From: Solimonas variicoloris DSM 15731
GTDB taxonomy: Bacteria; Pseudomonadota; Gammaproteobacteria; Nevskiales; Nevskiaceae
Assembly: GCF_000382285.1 (NCBI RefSeq)
Contig: NZ_KB907932.1
Location: 62,001-126,000 of the forward strand
Length of the DNA stretch: 64,000 nucleotides
Direction of reading: 5' to 3'
Shown here: piece by piece, positions 45,169 to 54,700 of the stretch
Numbering within the stretch: position 1 is the first letter of the stretch
Layout of the letters: each line of letters opens with the position of its first letter
Translations under genes and position numbers: made by a program
The notes under the pieces: generated by a model
The model's input: the letters and a program-made list of their open reading frames with translations, nothing else
What the model was told of the DNA's origin: nothing
Database searches by the model: none

Positions 45169-46323
45169 TCAGCCCTTGAGCAGGCTGAGAACGTTCTGCG
45201 GCACCGAGTTGGCCTGCGCCAGCATCGAGGTGCCGGCCTGCTGCAGGATCTGCGAGCGCGTCATGTTCGCCGTTTCGACCGCGAAGTCGGCGTCCTGGAT
45301 GCGCGAGCGGGCGGACGACAGGTTCTCCGACGTGGTCGCGAGGTTGGACACCACCGACTCGAAGCGGTTCTGCACCGCGCCGAGCGTGGCGCGCGCCGAG
45401 TTGATCTGCGACAGCGCGCTGTCGGCCTGCTGGATCGCCAGCGAAGCGCCCGAGAACGAGCTGAGGTCCAGCGAGGTCAGGCCGGTCGTGGTGGCCGCCG
45501 TCGCCGAGCCGTCGCCGCCGGCGACGTTGAAGCCGGTGGCGGTGCCGTCGTCGGTGCCGGTGACGGCGATGTCGGCGGCCGAGCTGAGGACGATGCGGCC
45601 GGTGGCGCTGTCGAACGCGGCGTTGACGCCGGTGGTCGTCGCGTAGTTGTTGATCGCATCGACGACCTGGCCGACGCGCTGCTGCGAGGTGCCCGCGGCG
45701 CCGATGCTGGCGCCGACGTCGACGCCGTTGATGACCAGCGCGCCGGCGCCGACCGCGCCGAGCGCGGAGATGCCGGAGACCGCGCTCGACTGGCCCGAGG
45801 CGGAGGTCACCGACCCGAGCGCCGCCGTGTTGGCGTCGACCAGGCCCGAGACGGTGATCGTCTCGCCGGCGTTGGCGCCGACCTGGAACACCGACGAGGT
45901 GAAGCTGCCGTCGATCAGCGCGACGCCGTTGAACTTGGTCTGGTTGGCGACGCGGTCGATTTCCTGCAGCAGCTGCGTGGCTTCGGTCTGCAGCGCGGCG
46001 CGGTCGGTCGAGGAATTGGTGGCGTTGGCCGACTGCACGGCCAGCTCGCGCACGCGCTGCAGCGAGTCGGAGATCGAGCTCAGCGCGCCGTCGGCGGTCT
46101 GCGCCAGCGAGATGCCGTCGTTGGCATTGCGCTGCGCCTGATTGATGCCGGTGATCTGGCTGGAGAAGCGGCTCGAGATCGCCAGGCCCGCGGCATCGTC
46201 CTTCGCGCTGTTGATGCGCAGGCCCGACGACAGGCGCTGGATCGAGGTGGCCAGTGACGACTGCGACGACTGCAGATTGCGCTGCGCGTTCAGCGACATC
46301 ACGTTGGTATTAATGCCTTGCAT
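45169..46323 (-). CDS. fliC: flagellin FliC
   Basis: A 384-residue flagellin. The N-terminal D0/D1 helix INTNVMSLNAQRNL and the run QRLSSGLRINSAKDDAAGLA are hallmarks, and the C-terminus ends NSVPQNVLSLLKG. The variable surface domain (about 140-285) is rich in Ala, Gly, Ser and Thr. It is exported by the flagellar type III system and forms the filament. It has its own sigma-28 promoter at 46427-46453. Only one flagellin gene is in the window. Confidence 0.97.
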   Translation of the reverse strand: MQGINTNVMSLNAQRNLQSSQSSLATSIQRLSSGLRINSAKDDAAGLAISSRFSSQITGINQAQRNANDGISLAQTADGALSSISDSLQRVRELAVQSANATNSSTDRAALQTEATQLLQEIDRVANQTKFNGVALIDGSFTSSVFQVGANAGETITVSGLVDANTAALGSVTSASGQSSAVSGISALGAVGAGALVINGVDVGASIGAAGTSQQRVGQVVDAINNYATTTGVNAAFDSATGRIVLSSAADIAVTGTDDGTATGFNVAGGDGSATAATTTGLTSLDLSSFSGASLAIQQADSALSQINSARATLGAVQNRFESVVSNLATTSENLSSARSRIQDADFAVETANMTRSQILQQAGTSMLAQANSVPQNVLSLLKG

Positions 46324-46890
46324 GAATGCACTCCTGATGAGGAAGGGTTGAAGTCCGGGCCGACGGCCACTGCGGCTTTCGGTCCTGCCTCAGCAGATCC
46401 GCGAGCGGATTGCCGTTGCTGATCCCTTATCGGGCTACGCCGCGCAAACTTGAGCGCATTCTTCGATGGGCGACGAGCGGCGATGCGGCGTCGATGAACG
46501 GCGTCGCGTCGGCTTGCACGGTGGCATGGCGCTTTCCGGCGTCGGGCGCAGCGTCGCGCTCGCCGCAGCGCGCCGCCCTGCCGCCGCCTGCGCGCCGAGG
46601 CGCGGCCCGCGCGCCGGTCCGGCTCTCGGCGACCAGAGGCGGCAGAACCCAGGACCTGCGGCAAGAACGGGCTCTTGCCGGCGCCGGACGGCGGCGCAGA
46701 CGCCGACGAACGCCACGGCATGAGGCGATAAAATGCGGTTCCACCGCATGTTCCACGCGTCCGGCAAGAGACCGTTGCGGGCCTGTTTCTTCGCCGTCTA
46801 TCTTCTTCGTTGCGGTACCGGCCCGGTCCGCGCGTAATCTAGATGGTGTCCGGCGAACCGCCGCTCGCACTTTCAGTGGGGGAACTCACC
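46324..46890. other. divergent intergenic region between fliC and the fimbrial operon
   Basis: This stretch of 567 bases holds the fliC leader and its sigma-28 promoter. For the plus-strand fimbrial operon a possible -10 (TAATCT, 46835-46840) has a TTGCGG 19 bases upstream, which is too wide for confidence. Open frames here show no family features. The leader contains small inverted repeats such as ATCCGC-GAG-CGGAT. Confidence 0.5.
46427..46453 (-). promoter_or_regulatory. sigma-28 (FliA) promoter of fliC
   Basis: On the minus strand TCAAGTTT-N11-CCCGATAA matches the FliA consensus TAAAGTTT-N11-GCCGATAA at 14 of 16 positions with exact spacing. It lies about 104 bases upstream of the fliC ATG. 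Confidence 0.88.
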
Positions 46891-47385
46891 ATGTCTCTGA
46901 AGAATGTCCGCGTCATCGTGCCTGTGCTGCTGGCCGCCGTCGCCCTGCCGCAAGTCGCGATCGCCGCCACCGCCAGCAGCACGCTCACCGTCAACGCGCT
47001 GGTCCTCAACATCTGCTCGGTCGCGCCGGCGACGCTGAGCTTCGGCAACGTCACGGGTTCCGGCGACACCGACGCCACCGCCAGCATCCTGGTCACCTGC
47101 ACGCTCAACACGCCGTACGCCGTCGCGCTCGATCAGGGCGCCAACGGCAGCACCGTGACCACGCGGCAGATGAAGGCGACGCTCGGCACCGACCTGCTCG
47201 GCTACAGCCTCTACCGTGACAGCGGCCGCACCCAGAACTGGGGCACGACGGCTGGCACCGACACCGTCGACGGCACCGGCTCGGGCCTGACGCAGACGCT
47301 GACCGTCTATGGCCGCGTACCGGCCTCGCTCGCCTCGCCGAGCGGCACCTACAGCGACACCGTCAACATCACCGTCAACTACTGA
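46891..47385 (+). CDS. spore-coat-U domain fimbrial subunit
   Basis: A 164-residue secreted protein. The signal peptide ends near AIAAT (about residue 26). The SCPU domain has the conserved CSVAPATLSFGNVTGSG start and TVYGRVPASLASPSGTYSDT end, closing in ITVNY. Two cysteines probably form a disulfide. Such proteins are pilins of archaic chaperone-usher fimbriae used in adhesion or biofilm. It is first in a four-gene operon with chaperone, usher and a second subunit, and GGGGGA precedes the ATG. Confidence 0.9.
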   Translation: MSLKNVRVIVPVLLAAVALPQVAIAATASSTLTVNALVLNICSVAPATLSFGNVTGSGDTDATASILVTCTLNTPYAVALDQGANGSTVTTRQMKATLGTDLLGYSLYRDSGRTQNWGTTAGTDTVDGTGSGLTQTLTVYGRVPASLASPSGTYSDTVNITVNY

Positions 47386-47390
47386 GCGCC

Positions 47391-48116
47391 ATGCGCCTCG
47401 CGCTGCTGCGCCGGTTCGGTGTCATCGCGGCGCTGCTGATCGCCGCCCCGCTACGGGCGGCGCCGGGCGGCATCGCCGTCAGCCCGCTGCGCCTCGACAT
47501 GGCCGCGGCGCGGCCGACCGCGGCGCTGACCGCCGCCAACAGCGACGCCGCGGCGCACCGCTTCCAGATCGAGCTGCTGCGCTGGACGCAGCCGGGTGGT
47601 CGGGATCATTACGAAGCGACCGACGCGCTCATCGCCAACCCGCCGCTGTTCGAGCTGGCGCCGGGCGCGCAGCAGGTGGTGCGCGTCGGCCTGCTCGACG
47701 TACCGGCGGGCAGCGATGAGCAGGCCTTCCGCCTCTACCTGACCGAGATCCCGCGCGCCAGCGAGCCGCCGGCGAGCCAGCTGAACTTCATGCTGCGGCT
47801 CGGCGTGCCGCTGTTCGTCGCGCCGCAGGGCGCGGTGCGGCGCAGCTGGCGCTGGAGCGCGCGACTCGACGGCCAGACCTACGTGCTGCGCGCCGACAAC
47901 GACGGCAACGTGCACCAGCGCCGTGCCGGCCTGCGTCTGTTCGATGCCGATCGCCAGATCGAGATCGGCCACGACGCCGGCTTCCGCGACGTACTGCCGG
48001 GCGCCTACTCGGAATGGCGCTTCGCCGCCGCGCCACCGCTCGCCCGCCGCCTGCGCATCTCGGCGACGACCGACGCCGGCGCCGATGACAGCACGATCCC
48101 GCTCGCGACGCCGTAA
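47391..48116 (+). CDS. periplasmic fimbrial chaperone
   Basis: A 241-residue PapD-like chaperone. The signal peptide ends at LRAAP. The first Ig domain has GIAVSPLRLDM and the conserved ALIANPPLFELAPGAQQVVRV, and the second domain begins near residue 150. It caps the open Ig fold of SCPU subunits and carries them to the usher. It starts five bases after the subunit gene and overlaps the usher start by 32 bases. Confidence 0.9.
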   Translation: MRLALLRRFGVIAALLIAAPLRAAPGGIAVSPLRLDMAAARPTAALTAANSDAAAHRFQIELLRWTQPGGRDHYEATDALIANPPLFELAPGAQQVVRVGLLDVPAGSDEQAFRLYLTEIPRASEPPASQLNFMLRLGVPLFVAPQGAVRRSWRWSARLDGQTYVLRADNDGNVHQRRAGLRLFDADRQIEIGHDAGFRDVLPGAYSEWRFAAAPPLARRLRISATTDAGADDSTIPLATP

Positions 48117-50427
48117 GCTCCCCAGCCTCGCGCTCGCGCTGGCGCTGCCATGCGTGAGCGGCACGGCCGTCGCCGGCAACGGCTGGTTCACCGATCGCTG
48201 CCCGGATCGCGCCGAGATCTTTCCGCCGACGCCGCAACGCCTGCTGCTGCACGTGCTGCGCGATCCGCGCGACGACGGCGAGGATCTGCTGCTGCTGCGC
48301 CTGCCCGACGGCCAGCTGTACGCGCCGAAACGCCTGTTCGAATTCATCGGCATCGCCGCGCCGGAGCCGCCGCTGCGGCGCGGCGACGAAGCCTGGTACC
48401 GGCTCGATGCCGTCGACGGACTGCGCTACGCCGTCAACGCCTGCGAGCAGACGCTGTCGGTCGACGCCAGCCCGCTGCGCGCGCGCGACGTGCGTCGCCT
48501 GCTGCCGGAGCGGCAGACGCGCTTCGCGCATTCCGAGCCGGGAGGCTACGCGCAGGCCGACCTGCAGTACCTGCATGCGCGCGGCCATGACACGGTTTCA
48601 GGCCTGCTCGACGCCGGCCTGTTCGGCCCGTACGGGCTCGCCGGCAACACGCTGCTCTACGACGGCGAGCGCGCGGTGCGACTCGATACCAGCTGGACCG
48701 TCGACGACCCGCTGCATCTGCGCCGGCTGCGCCTCGGCGACGGCATCACGCGCGGCGGCGCGTTCGGCCGCGCACTGCGCTTCGCCGGCGCGCAGTGGGG
48801 CACGGACTTCAGCCTGCAGCCGGACATCGTCACCTTCCCGCTGCCCGGCGTCACCGCCAGCGCAGCGCTGCCGAGCGCCGTCGACGTCTACGTCGACGGC
48901 ACGCTGCGCGCACACCAGGACGTCGACGCCGGACCGTTCCAGCTCGAGCGCATTCCGGTCATCACCGGCGGTGGCCAGATCCAGCTGGTCGTCACCGATC
49001 TGCTCGGCCGCAGTTCGGTCTACCGCTACGACTTCTACGCGTCCCAGCAGCTGCTGCGCGCCGGGCTCGACGATTACACCGTCGAGGCCGGCAGCGAGCG
49101 GCGTGATTACGGCCGCGAGTCGCTGCACTACGGCGATGCCTTCGCGGCCGGCACCTGGCGGCGCGGTCTCAGCGACTGGCTGACCGGCGAGCTGCACGCC
49201 GAGGCCAGCGCCGACCGTCAGGTCTACGGCGCCGGCGCCGCCTATCTGCTGCCGTACCTCGGCGTGCTCGGCGGCGGTCTGGCCTTCGGCAGCGGCGACA
49301 GCCACGGCCTCGAGCTCAGCGCCGGCCTCGAGCGCAACACGCCGGCCTGGAGCTACGGCGCCTCGTACACGCGCACGCCGCGCAGCCTGCGCCGCGTCGG
49401 CGAGATCGAGCCGGCCTCGCTGCAGCGCACGGTCGTGCGCGGCAGCCGGCAGCTCGCCGGCCTCGGCTCGCTGAGCCTCGCCTGGCTCGAAGACCGCGGC
49501 CCCGACGGCACCCGGCTGCGCGGGTTCAGCTTCGGCGGCAATGCACGCCTCTGGCACCAGGGTGCGCTGGCCGTCGGCGGCTTCGCCGATGTCAGCGACC
49601 ATCAGCGCAGCAGCCTGTACGCGAACCTCAGCTGGACTTTCGGCCGCACGCTGAGCGGCGGCGCCAGCTGGCAGCGCAACGACGGCGATGATGTCGAACG
49701 TGTCTCGGTGCAGCGCGCGCGGCTCGAATCGATCGGCTGGGACGCGGGCGCCTACGTCGAGCATGGCGCGAGCACGCGCGTCGGCGGCAGCGCCGCGCTG
49801 ACCGATCCGCGCGCGATCGTGCGTACCGACGTCGAGCGCGACGCCGATGGCAGCGCCGTCCGCGTCGGGCTGCGCAGCGGCGTCGTCGGACTCGGTCCCG
49901 ACTGGTTCTGGACCCGGCCGACCAGCGGCCCGTTCGCGGTCGTCGAAACCGGCGGCGCCGAAGCGGTGCGCATCTACGACGAAAACCGTCTGGCCGGCAC
50001 GACCGGCGCCGACGGCCGCCTGCTGGTGCCCGACCTGCGCCCGTACGAGCCGCGCCGCATCGCCATCGCCGACAGCGATTTCGCGATCGACGCGCGCCTC
50101 GACGAAACCGCGCGGCGCATCGAAGCGCCCGGCTACGGCGGGATCCGCGTGCGCCTCGGCGCGCCGGCCGCCGCCGCGCGGCGGATCCGCCTGCGCCTCG
50201 CCGACGGCCGCCCGCCGCCGCCGGGCAGCGACGTCGCCGCCGCCGGCCTGGCGCCGCGCTTCACCGGCCGCGGCGGCGAGCTGCTGCTCGACGGCCGGCC
50301 CGGAAACTATGCCCTCGACGTGCGCTGGCACGACGGGCAATGTTCAGCCCGTGCCGCGCTGCGCGCCGAGGATCGCCTCAGCGACGCGCCACTCGATGTC
50401 CCCTGCACCGTCCGGCCCCTGCCATGA
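48085..50427 (+). CDS. outer-membrane fimbrial usher
   Basis: A protein of about 780 residues with an Arg-rich N-terminus then a signal helix (SLALALALPCVSGTAVA). The usher barrel (about 130-660) shows VDVYVDGTLRAHQDVDAGPF and GGGQIQLVVTDLLGR, the plug-region signature of ushers. C-terminal periplasmic domains end near a Cys-containing segment. It exports and orders fimbrial subunits. ATG 48085 gives a signal peptide and overlaps the chaperone gene; the upstream frame is a shadow. The C-terminal half ends just at the next gene's ATGA. Confidence 0.88.
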   Translation: MTARSRSRRRKLPSLALALALPCVSGTAVAGNGWFTDRCPDRAEIFPPTPQRLLLHVLRDPRDDGEDLLLLRLPDGQLYAPKRLFEFIGIAAPEPPLRRGDEAWYRLDAVDGLRYAVNACEQTLSVDASPLRARDVRRLLPERQTRFAHSEPGGYAQADLQYLHARGHDTVSGLLDAGLFGPYGLAGNTLLYDGERAVRLDTSWTVDDPLHLRRLRLGDGITRGGAFGRALRFAGAQWGTDFSLQPDIVTFPLPGVTASAALPSAVDVYVDGTLRAHQDVDAGPFQLERIPVITGGGQIQLVVTDLLGRSSVYRYDFYASQQLLRAGLDDYTVEAGSERRDYGRESLHYGDAFAAGTWRRGLSDWLTGELHAEASADRQVYGAGAAYLLPYLGVLGGGLAFGSGDSHGLELSAGLERNTPAWSYGASYTRTPRSLRRVGEIEPASLQRTVVRGSRQLAGLGSLSLAWLEDRGPDGTRLRGFSFGGNARLWHQGALAVGGFADVSDHQRSSLYANLSWTFGRTLSGGASWQRNDGDDVERVSVQRARLESIGWDAGAYVEHGASTRVGGSAALTDPRAIVRTDVERDADGSAVRVGLRSGVVGLGPDWFWTRPTSGPFAVVETGGAEAVRIYDENRLAGTTGADGRLLVPDLRPYEPRRIAIADSDFAIDARLDETARRIEAPGYGGIRVRLGAPAAAARRIRLRLADGRPPPPGSDVAAAGLAPRFTGRGGELLLDGRPGNYALDVRWHDGQCSARAALRAEDRLSDAPLDVPCTVRPLP

Positions 50428-50894
50428 AACTGCGCACCTGCCTGCTGGCCATACCGCTCTGCCTCGCCTGCCGGCCGGCGCTGGCCTTGCTCGAAAGCTG
50501 CTCGGCTTCGACCAGCGCCGTGTCGTTCGGCAACTACAGTCCGTTCTCCAGCGTCGATCTCGACACGACCGGCACCGTGACGGTGACCTGCACCGCGTTG
50601 CTCAGCATCGCGGTCAACTACACGATCAAGCTCGGCCCCGGTGTCAGCGGCAGCTTCAATCCGCGCCGCCTGTCGACCGGCCCGTATACGCTGAACTACA
50701 ACCTCTATACGAACAGCACGCGCACGAGCGTCTGGGGCGACGGCACCGGCAGCACGCAGACGGTCAGCGACGGCTACGCGCTGGGCCTGCTGATCGTGAC
50801 GCGCAACTACACCGTCTACGGCCGCCTGCCGGCGCGACAGAACGCCGCGTCGGGCGTCTACAGCGACACGGTGGTCGTCACCGTCGAATACTAA
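50424..50894 (+). CDS. second spore-coat-U subunit, likely tip or adhesin
   Basis: A 156-residue secreted protein with signal peptide ending at ALA. It shares the SCPU pattern with the first subunit: CSASTSAVSFGNYSPFSS at the start, YTVYGRLPARQNAASGVYSDT and a terminal VTVEY. Its ATG overlaps the usher stop (ATGA), so it is translationally coupled. In archaic chaperone-usher systems the gene after the usher often codes for the tip subunit; that role is inference. Confidence 0.83.
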   Translation: MKLRTCLLAIPLCLACRPALALLESCSASTSAVSFGNYSPFSSVDLDTTGTVTVTCTALLSIAVNYTIKLGPGVSGSFNPRRLSTGPYTLNYNLYTNSTRTSVWGDGTGSTQTVSDGYALGLLIVTRNYTVYGRLPARQNAASGVYSDTVVVTVEY

Positions 50895-50930
50895 AAAGCG
50901 CGCACGGCGGGCGGACGCCGCCGTGCGCGC
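50893..50930 (-). terminator. terminator between two convergent operons
   Basis: A 13-bp perfect stem, GCGCGCACGGCGG/CCGCCGTGCGCGC, with a seven-base loop occupies 50898-50930. On the minus strand it is followed by TTTTTAG, a T-run suited to end the lipoprotein operon. The stem can also act for the fimbrial operon, though its plus side lacks T residues. Confidence 0.8.
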
Positions 50931-50938
50931 CGGGGCGC

Positions 50939-51712
50939 TCAGCGGCAGAACAGATCGGCCTCGTCGCTGTCGGCGACGCGCAGCAGCTCGAGCAGTCCGC
51001 TGAAATGCTCGCGGGCCGGCGTATCCGGCCGCGCGCCGAGCATCAGGCCCGTCGCGTCGCGCGACAGCAGCGGCGCGCCGGCGGCCTTGGCGAAGCCGGC
51101 GACCGCCTTGCAGTCGAGCTCGACGCGCACGTTCTGGCCGTCGGCGGCCACGTACAGATTCGTCCAGTCGCCGCGGCCGTCGAGCGGCAGCAGCAGACGC
51201 TTGTCCTGCGCCGGGAACTCGACGACCACGCTGTCGACGCTGGCCTCGACGTTGAACACCGCGCTGCCGAGCGACAGCACCGTCTGCAGGGCGTCGCCGG
51301 CGGCCGGCTTGAAGCGCAGGTGGATCGCGAACACGTCGCCGATCGGCGTGTTCGCGAACACCGAGTTGTCGGCCGTACGCAGCTGCGCCGGCGCGGTCTC
51401 GCCGTCGGCGTTGAGCTGGATGATCTGGCCGCCGGTGTCGGCGCTGTCGCCGCGCACGAGGTCGCGCGTGGCGAGCGGCTGCAGGCCGGCGTCCTCGAGC
51501 ACGAGGTCGTTGCCGTACGGCGCGTTGTCGTTGACGCAGAGCGCGGCGACGTCGGTGCAGGCGCGCGTCTGCATGGTCCAGAAGCCGAGCGTGTGGCCAT
51601 CGACCGGCATGACCTCGACCGGGACGTCGCGGTCGACCACCTTGTGCTCCGTCTCGGTACAGGCGGCCAGCGGCGCGGCGAGCGCCAGCAGCGGCATCAG
51701 CAGTTTCTTCAT
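50939..51712 (-). CDS. lipoprotein with possible LamG/concanavalin-like domain
   Basis: A 257-residue lipoprotein with lipobox PLAAC (Cys18). The mature part has many beta strands, such as VFAIHLRFKPAAGDALQTVL and DWTNLYVAADGQNVRVELDC. This is the alternation seen in LamG/concanavalin-like sandwiches, which bind sugars or proteins; the fold is inferred and not certain. It contains at least four Cys besides the lipid site. It is translationally coupled to the large NAGPA-phosphoesterase gene (ATGA overlap at 51709-51712), so the two likely act together at the cell surface. Confidence 0.6.
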   Translation of the reverse strand: MKKLLMPLLALAAPLAACTETEHKVVDRDVPVEVMPVDGHTLGFWTMQTRACTDVAALCVNDNAPYGNDLVLEDAGLQPLATRDLVRGDSADTGGQIIQLNADGETAPAQLRTADNSVFANTPIGDVFAIHLRFKPAAGDALQTVLSLGSAVFNVEASVDSVVVEFPAQDKRLLLPLDGRGDWTNLYVAADGQNVRVELDCKAVAGFAKAAGAPLLSRDATGLMLGARPDTPAREHFSGLLELLRVADSDEADLFCR

Positions 51713-54700
51713 GGGCGTTCTTCCGTTCGGTGCGCGGCGGCCGCGCGCGGCTGCAGCACGATGTCGTCGACCACCTGACCGTCGAGGGTCTTGGTCAGTA
51801 CGTGCATCTGCGCGCCGCGGATCGACAGCGTCGTGTAGGTGTTGAGGTTGTCGTCGAACAGCACGTCGGCGAGACGGGCGATGCCGGTGCCGTTGCTGTC
51901 GTAGTACTTGGCCGAATCCGAACCGGCGATCAGGTAGGTCGCGCCACCGGCGCGCGGCGAGCCGCCCGCGAGCGGCACCGAGCGCGAGTACATGTGGTCG
52001 TGGCCGCTGATGACCAGATCGATGCCGGCGGCGTCGACGACCGGTGGAATGTAGGCGGCCGAACGCCCGTTGCCCGAGGCCGGATTGCCGTTGTACGGCG
52101 GCCGGTGCAGCATCAGGATCTTCCAGGTCTTGCCGCTCGCCTTCATGTCGGCTTCGAGCCAGGCCATCATCGCCTGCCAGTCCGCTTCGTCCGGCGGCTC
52201 GCTGCTGAGCACGGCGATGTGCGCGTTGCCGTAGTCGAAGCTGTAGTTGGCGCGGTCGTACGGCGCCACGCTGCTGCCCTGCGCATACGGCAGCGGGAAC
52301 AGCGAAGCGAACTTCACGGCGCCCTCGTTGAGGACCTCGTGGTTGCCTTCCGCCGGCACCAGCAGCTTCGACGCCAGCTGACCCTCGCCCTGCATCGCGT
52401 CGAAGAACAGACGCACCAGACGGTAGTCGGTGATGTCGTCGGTGAAGTCGCCGACGTGCAGGATCAGCTCGCCACCCGGCAGCTGCGCCTGCATCTTGCG
52501 GTACAGCTCGCGGACCAGGCCGTTGCCGTTGAAGATGTTTTCGTCGGACAGCGTCTGCGTGTCGCCGAACAGGAAGATGTCGACCGCGTCGTCGCCATCA
52601 TCGGTGCGCAGCGAATAGGTCGGGCTCATCTGCAGCGTGCCGTCGCCGACGCTGTAGTAGTACGTCGTGCCCGGCTGCAGGCCGCTGAGCTGGGCGTGAT
52701 GCACGCGCACCGCGCCGGATTCGGTGCCGTAGAAGAACGGCACGATCTCCGAGTAGCCCTGCGCGCTGCGCGACAGTGCGCCGCTGGTGCCGTAGTGGAC
52801 GAGCGAGGCCTGCGCGCCGAGCGAGGTGAACCAGGTGACGTTGACCACCGACGGATCACCGGTCGGCGTCAGGAACGCATGGCGCGGCGCGTAATCGAGG
52901 CGCTCGACCAGCGCCAGCACCTTGCTCATCAGCGACGAGCCGCTGCCGTCGTAGGCGCGGAAGATCAGCTCCTGGGTCGCGCTCGCCGCCGGCAGATCGA
53001 CCTTGAGCAGACCCTGCGCGTCGGTGCTGCCGAGCGGCTTCACGTTGCCGACCGTATCGGTCGCGCTGTTGTAGACCAGCGACTCGACGCTGACGCCCGG
53101 GGCCGGACGGCCGTCGCCGCCGACCACCAGCAGATCCGCGGCCTGACCGCCGACGCCCCAGTTGGTCATCAGCACATAACGCCCGCCGACCGGCTTGCGG
53201 ATCACCGGATGGTAGTAGGTCTGGCCATCGAGTTCGCCGCCGACCGTCACCGAGATGTCGGTGTTCTGGATGTAGTCCTTGACCTTCAGGCGCAGCGTCG
53301 CCAGCGTCTGCGTGGACGCCGCGAAGCCGCTGAAGCTGCCGCTCCAGGTGCCGTTGCCGGCGACCACACCGCCCGGCGCCAGATCGCCCGGAATCACTTC
53401 CATGCTGGCCTTGGTCGCGTCGTAGCCGAGGCGCAGGTTCAGCGTGCCGAAGTGCGCGCCGCCCTCGACGCGGATCGGCAGATCGAAGCTGCCGCCCGGG
53501 TAGAACGTGACGTTGCTGCTGTCGACGTAGATGCGCGACGCGCCGGTGACGACGTTGAACAGCAGGTCGCCGGCCGAGACGTTGCCGTTGATGTCATGCA
53601 CGCGGTAATCGACGCGGTGCCAGCCGTCGGCGAGGTTCTGCGTCTGGTAGTCGAGGCGGTCGCGGCCGTTGCCGACGACCTGGGCGCTGACGTCCTGGCC
53701 GTCGAGCTGCAGCTCGAAGTCCTGGAAGTCGACGCCGGACGCATCGTTGAGCTGCAGGCTGATCTTCGGCGCGGCGTTGTCGACGGTCGTGCCGCTGGCC
53801 GGCGTCACCGTCACGCCCGGCCCCTGCAGGTCGGTGTTGTCGCTGTAGACGGCGGTGAAGTTGTCGAGCAGCACATGCGAGTCGATGCGCTCGGCCGTCT
53901 TCAGCACCAGGAAGCGGAACGGCTGCGAGAAGCGCAGCGGCTCGCGGAAGCCTTCCGGGATCTGCGCTTTCATGAAGTGCCAGCCGCGCTCGGGCAGCGG
54001 CTCGCCGTCGTTGTTGTAGTTGATCGTGACCTGCTTGTTGTCGGCATCGACGAGCAGGCCGCGCACCCACCAGACCTTGCCGGCCAGCTCGTCCGGAATG
54101 TAGACGTTGACGCCGAGGTACTTCGGATAGCCCGGCAGCGTCTTGGTCTTCGACGGATCGGTCAGATACGCGCCGAACGTGCCCGGCTGCTTCGGATCGG
54201 TCTCCCAGCTCAGCTGCATCGAATAGCGCCCGGCGAACACCGGCTCGCCGACCTTCTCGATGCTGACCTTCTTGTGGCGGGCGCCGGAGGCGGCATAGAG
54301 GCTGGTGTCGCCTTCGAAGTCTTCCATCACCACCGGCGGCACGCCGATGTCGACCTGCACCGAGGCAGACTGCTCGCCGACGCTGACCGTCACCGTGCAG
54401 CGACGGCCCTGCACGAAGCCGGCGGTCAGCACGCCGCTCGCCGCGTCGAGCGAACAGTCGGCCGGATTGTCGACGCTGTAGTGCAGGATGCTGTTGTCGT
54501 AGGTCACCGCGCGGCCGCCGCTGCTCAGCACCGGCTGCAGCTGCAGCGAGGCGCCGCCGTCGAGCGTGTAGACGCTGCGCGCGAAGCTGATCGCGTCGAT
54601 CTGCGAGATCACGCGCACGCGGGCGACGCCCTTCTTGTCGCCGGCGCGCACCACGACGTAGCCCTGCGCGTCACCACTGGCGGCGCGGAAGGCGCCGGTG

